DNA from: JBDSEG01 sp039920165
GTDB lineage: Bacteria; Pseudomonadota; Gammaproteobacteria; Burkholderiales; Burkholderiaceae_C
Reading direction: 5' to 3'
DNA: 5,261 nucleotides
Assembly: GCA_039920165.1 (NCBI GenBank)
Contig: JBDSEG010000335.1
Coordinates: 1 to 5,261 of the forward strand
Below, piece by piece: positions 4,731 through 5,261 of the stretch. Under the pieces are notes generated by a model, which saw only the letters and a list, made by a program, of their open reading frames with translations, did no database searches and was not told where the DNA came from. Numbering within the stretch: position 1 is the first letter of the stretch; each line of letters opens with the position of its first letter. The translations under genes and the position numbers were made by a program.

Positions 4731-5261
4731 GACCAGCTCGGCGGCACGGATCAGCGCGCGTGCCTTGGCCTCGGTCTCCTTCCACTCCATCTCCGGCACC
4801 GAGTCGGCGACCACGCCCGCCGCCGCCTGCACATACAGCACCTGGTCCTTGACGATGCCGGTGCGGATGGCGATCGCGACGTCCATATCGCCGACAAAAC
4901 TCAGGTAGCCGCAGGCGCCGCCATAGATGCCGCGCTGCACCGGTTCGAGCTCGTCGATGATCTCCATCGCCCGCACCTTGGGCGCGCCGGTCAGCGTGCC
5001 GGCCGGGAAGGTCGCGCGCAGGACGTCGAGGTTGGTGATGCCGTCCCGCAGCAGCCCTTCGACATTGCTGACGATGTGCATGACATGCGAATAGCGCTCG
5101 ACGGTGAAGGCCTCGGTGACTTTGACGCTGCCCACTTTCGCGATGCGGCCGATATCGTTGCGTGCGAGGTCGATCAGCATCACGTGCTCGGCGCGCTCTT
5201 TCGGGTCGGCCGACAGTTCGGCCTCCAGCGCGCGGTCCTGCTCGGGCGTCGCGCCGCGCGG
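4716..5261 (-). CDS. trpE: Anthranilate synthase component I, C-terminal part (cut by window edge)
   Basis: TrpE converts chorismate to anthranilate and pyruvate using ammonia from TrpG. The last 181 residues are present; the frame is open to the right edge, so the start and any leader or attenuator lie outside. The fragment covers much of the chorismate-binding domain: PRGATPEQDRALEAEL at its beginning, HVMLIDLARNDIGRI (26-40 of the fragment), VERYSHVMHIVSNVEG (54-69, including the conserved His), FPAGTLTGAPKVRAMEII (85-102), YGGACGYLSF (113-122), AIRTG (131-135) and QAAAGVVADSVPEMEWKET (145-163). These are normal for TrpE and better than for PabB, given the adjacent trpG, trpD and trpC. The N-terminal regulatory half with the tryptophan feedback site is not visible. 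The stop at 4716 is one base from trpG. Confidence 0.97.
   Translation of the reverse strand, partial: PRGATPEQDRALEAELSADPKERAEHVMLIDLARNDIGRIAKVGSVKVTEAFTVERYSHVMHIVSNVEGLLRDGITNLDVLRATFPAGTLTGAPKVRAMEIIDELEPVQRGIYGGACGYLSFVGDMDVAIAIRTGIVKDQVLYVQAAAGVVADSVPEMEWKETEAKARALIRAAELVEEGF

Noticed and set aside
4715..4747. GTG at 4747 as the trpG start
   Set aside because: It lies inside trpE, adds non-family residues, and the AGGAGG is spaced for the ATG at 4714.
4716..5261. Tryptophan attenuator or leader peptide for the trp operon
   Set aside because: The start of trpE is outside the window, so no leader region can be examined.

Overview
The window comes from a GC-rich proteobacterium, most likely a betaproteobacterium. 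The evidence is the EF-Tu N-terminus, the tRNA-Tyr/Gly/Thr-tuf gene order and a compact trpE-G-D-C block. This placement rests on family resemblance; I could not run a phylogeny. Every gene seen lies on the minus strand, so transcription runs from high to low coordinates.

The right-hand part (5261 down to 686) is one tightly packed operon. In transcription order it holds the C-terminal half of trpE (start outside the window), trpG, a possible 30-codon small ORF, a low-specificity L-threonine aldolase gene (ltaE), trpD, trpC, and a small protein resembling the uracil-DNA glycosylase (UDG) superfamily. The junctions are extremely tight: one base between trpE and trpG, ATGA overlaps at trpG/small ORF, small ORF/ltaE and trpC/UDG-like, a GTGA overlap at trpD/trpC, and 13 bases between ltaE and trpD. 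TrpE and TrpG form anthranilate synthase, TrpD adds the phosphoribosyl group, and TrpC closes the indole ring. The threonine aldolase and the UDG-like protein have no known step in tryptophan synthesis and are the accessory cargo. A perfect 13-bp inverted repeat in the last codons of trpC abuts the start codon of the UDG-like gene. A smaller stem covers the trpG ribosome binding site. Both suggest translational coupling.

The left-hand part (about 655 down to 1) is a separate transcription unit: an extended -10 promoter with a GC-rich discriminator, tRNA-Tyr(GTA), tRNA-Gly(TCC), tRNA-Thr(GGT), then the first 41 codons of tuf (EF-Tu). This is the conserved tRNA-tufB arrangement known from E. 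coli, here without the leading tRNA-Thr(TGT) gene. Two perfect hairpins lie in its spacers, one just upstream of tRNA-Thr and one between tRNA-Thr and tuf. Neither has a U-tract, so they look more like RNA-processing or protective structures than terminators. No intrinsic terminator is visible between the UDG-like gene and the tRNA promoter.

No mobile element, CRISPR array, phage gene or gene-free stretch over 300 bases is present. The most noteworthy points are the non-tryptophan genes embedded in the trp operon, the coupling structures at the junctions, and the small ORF bridging trpG and ltaE.
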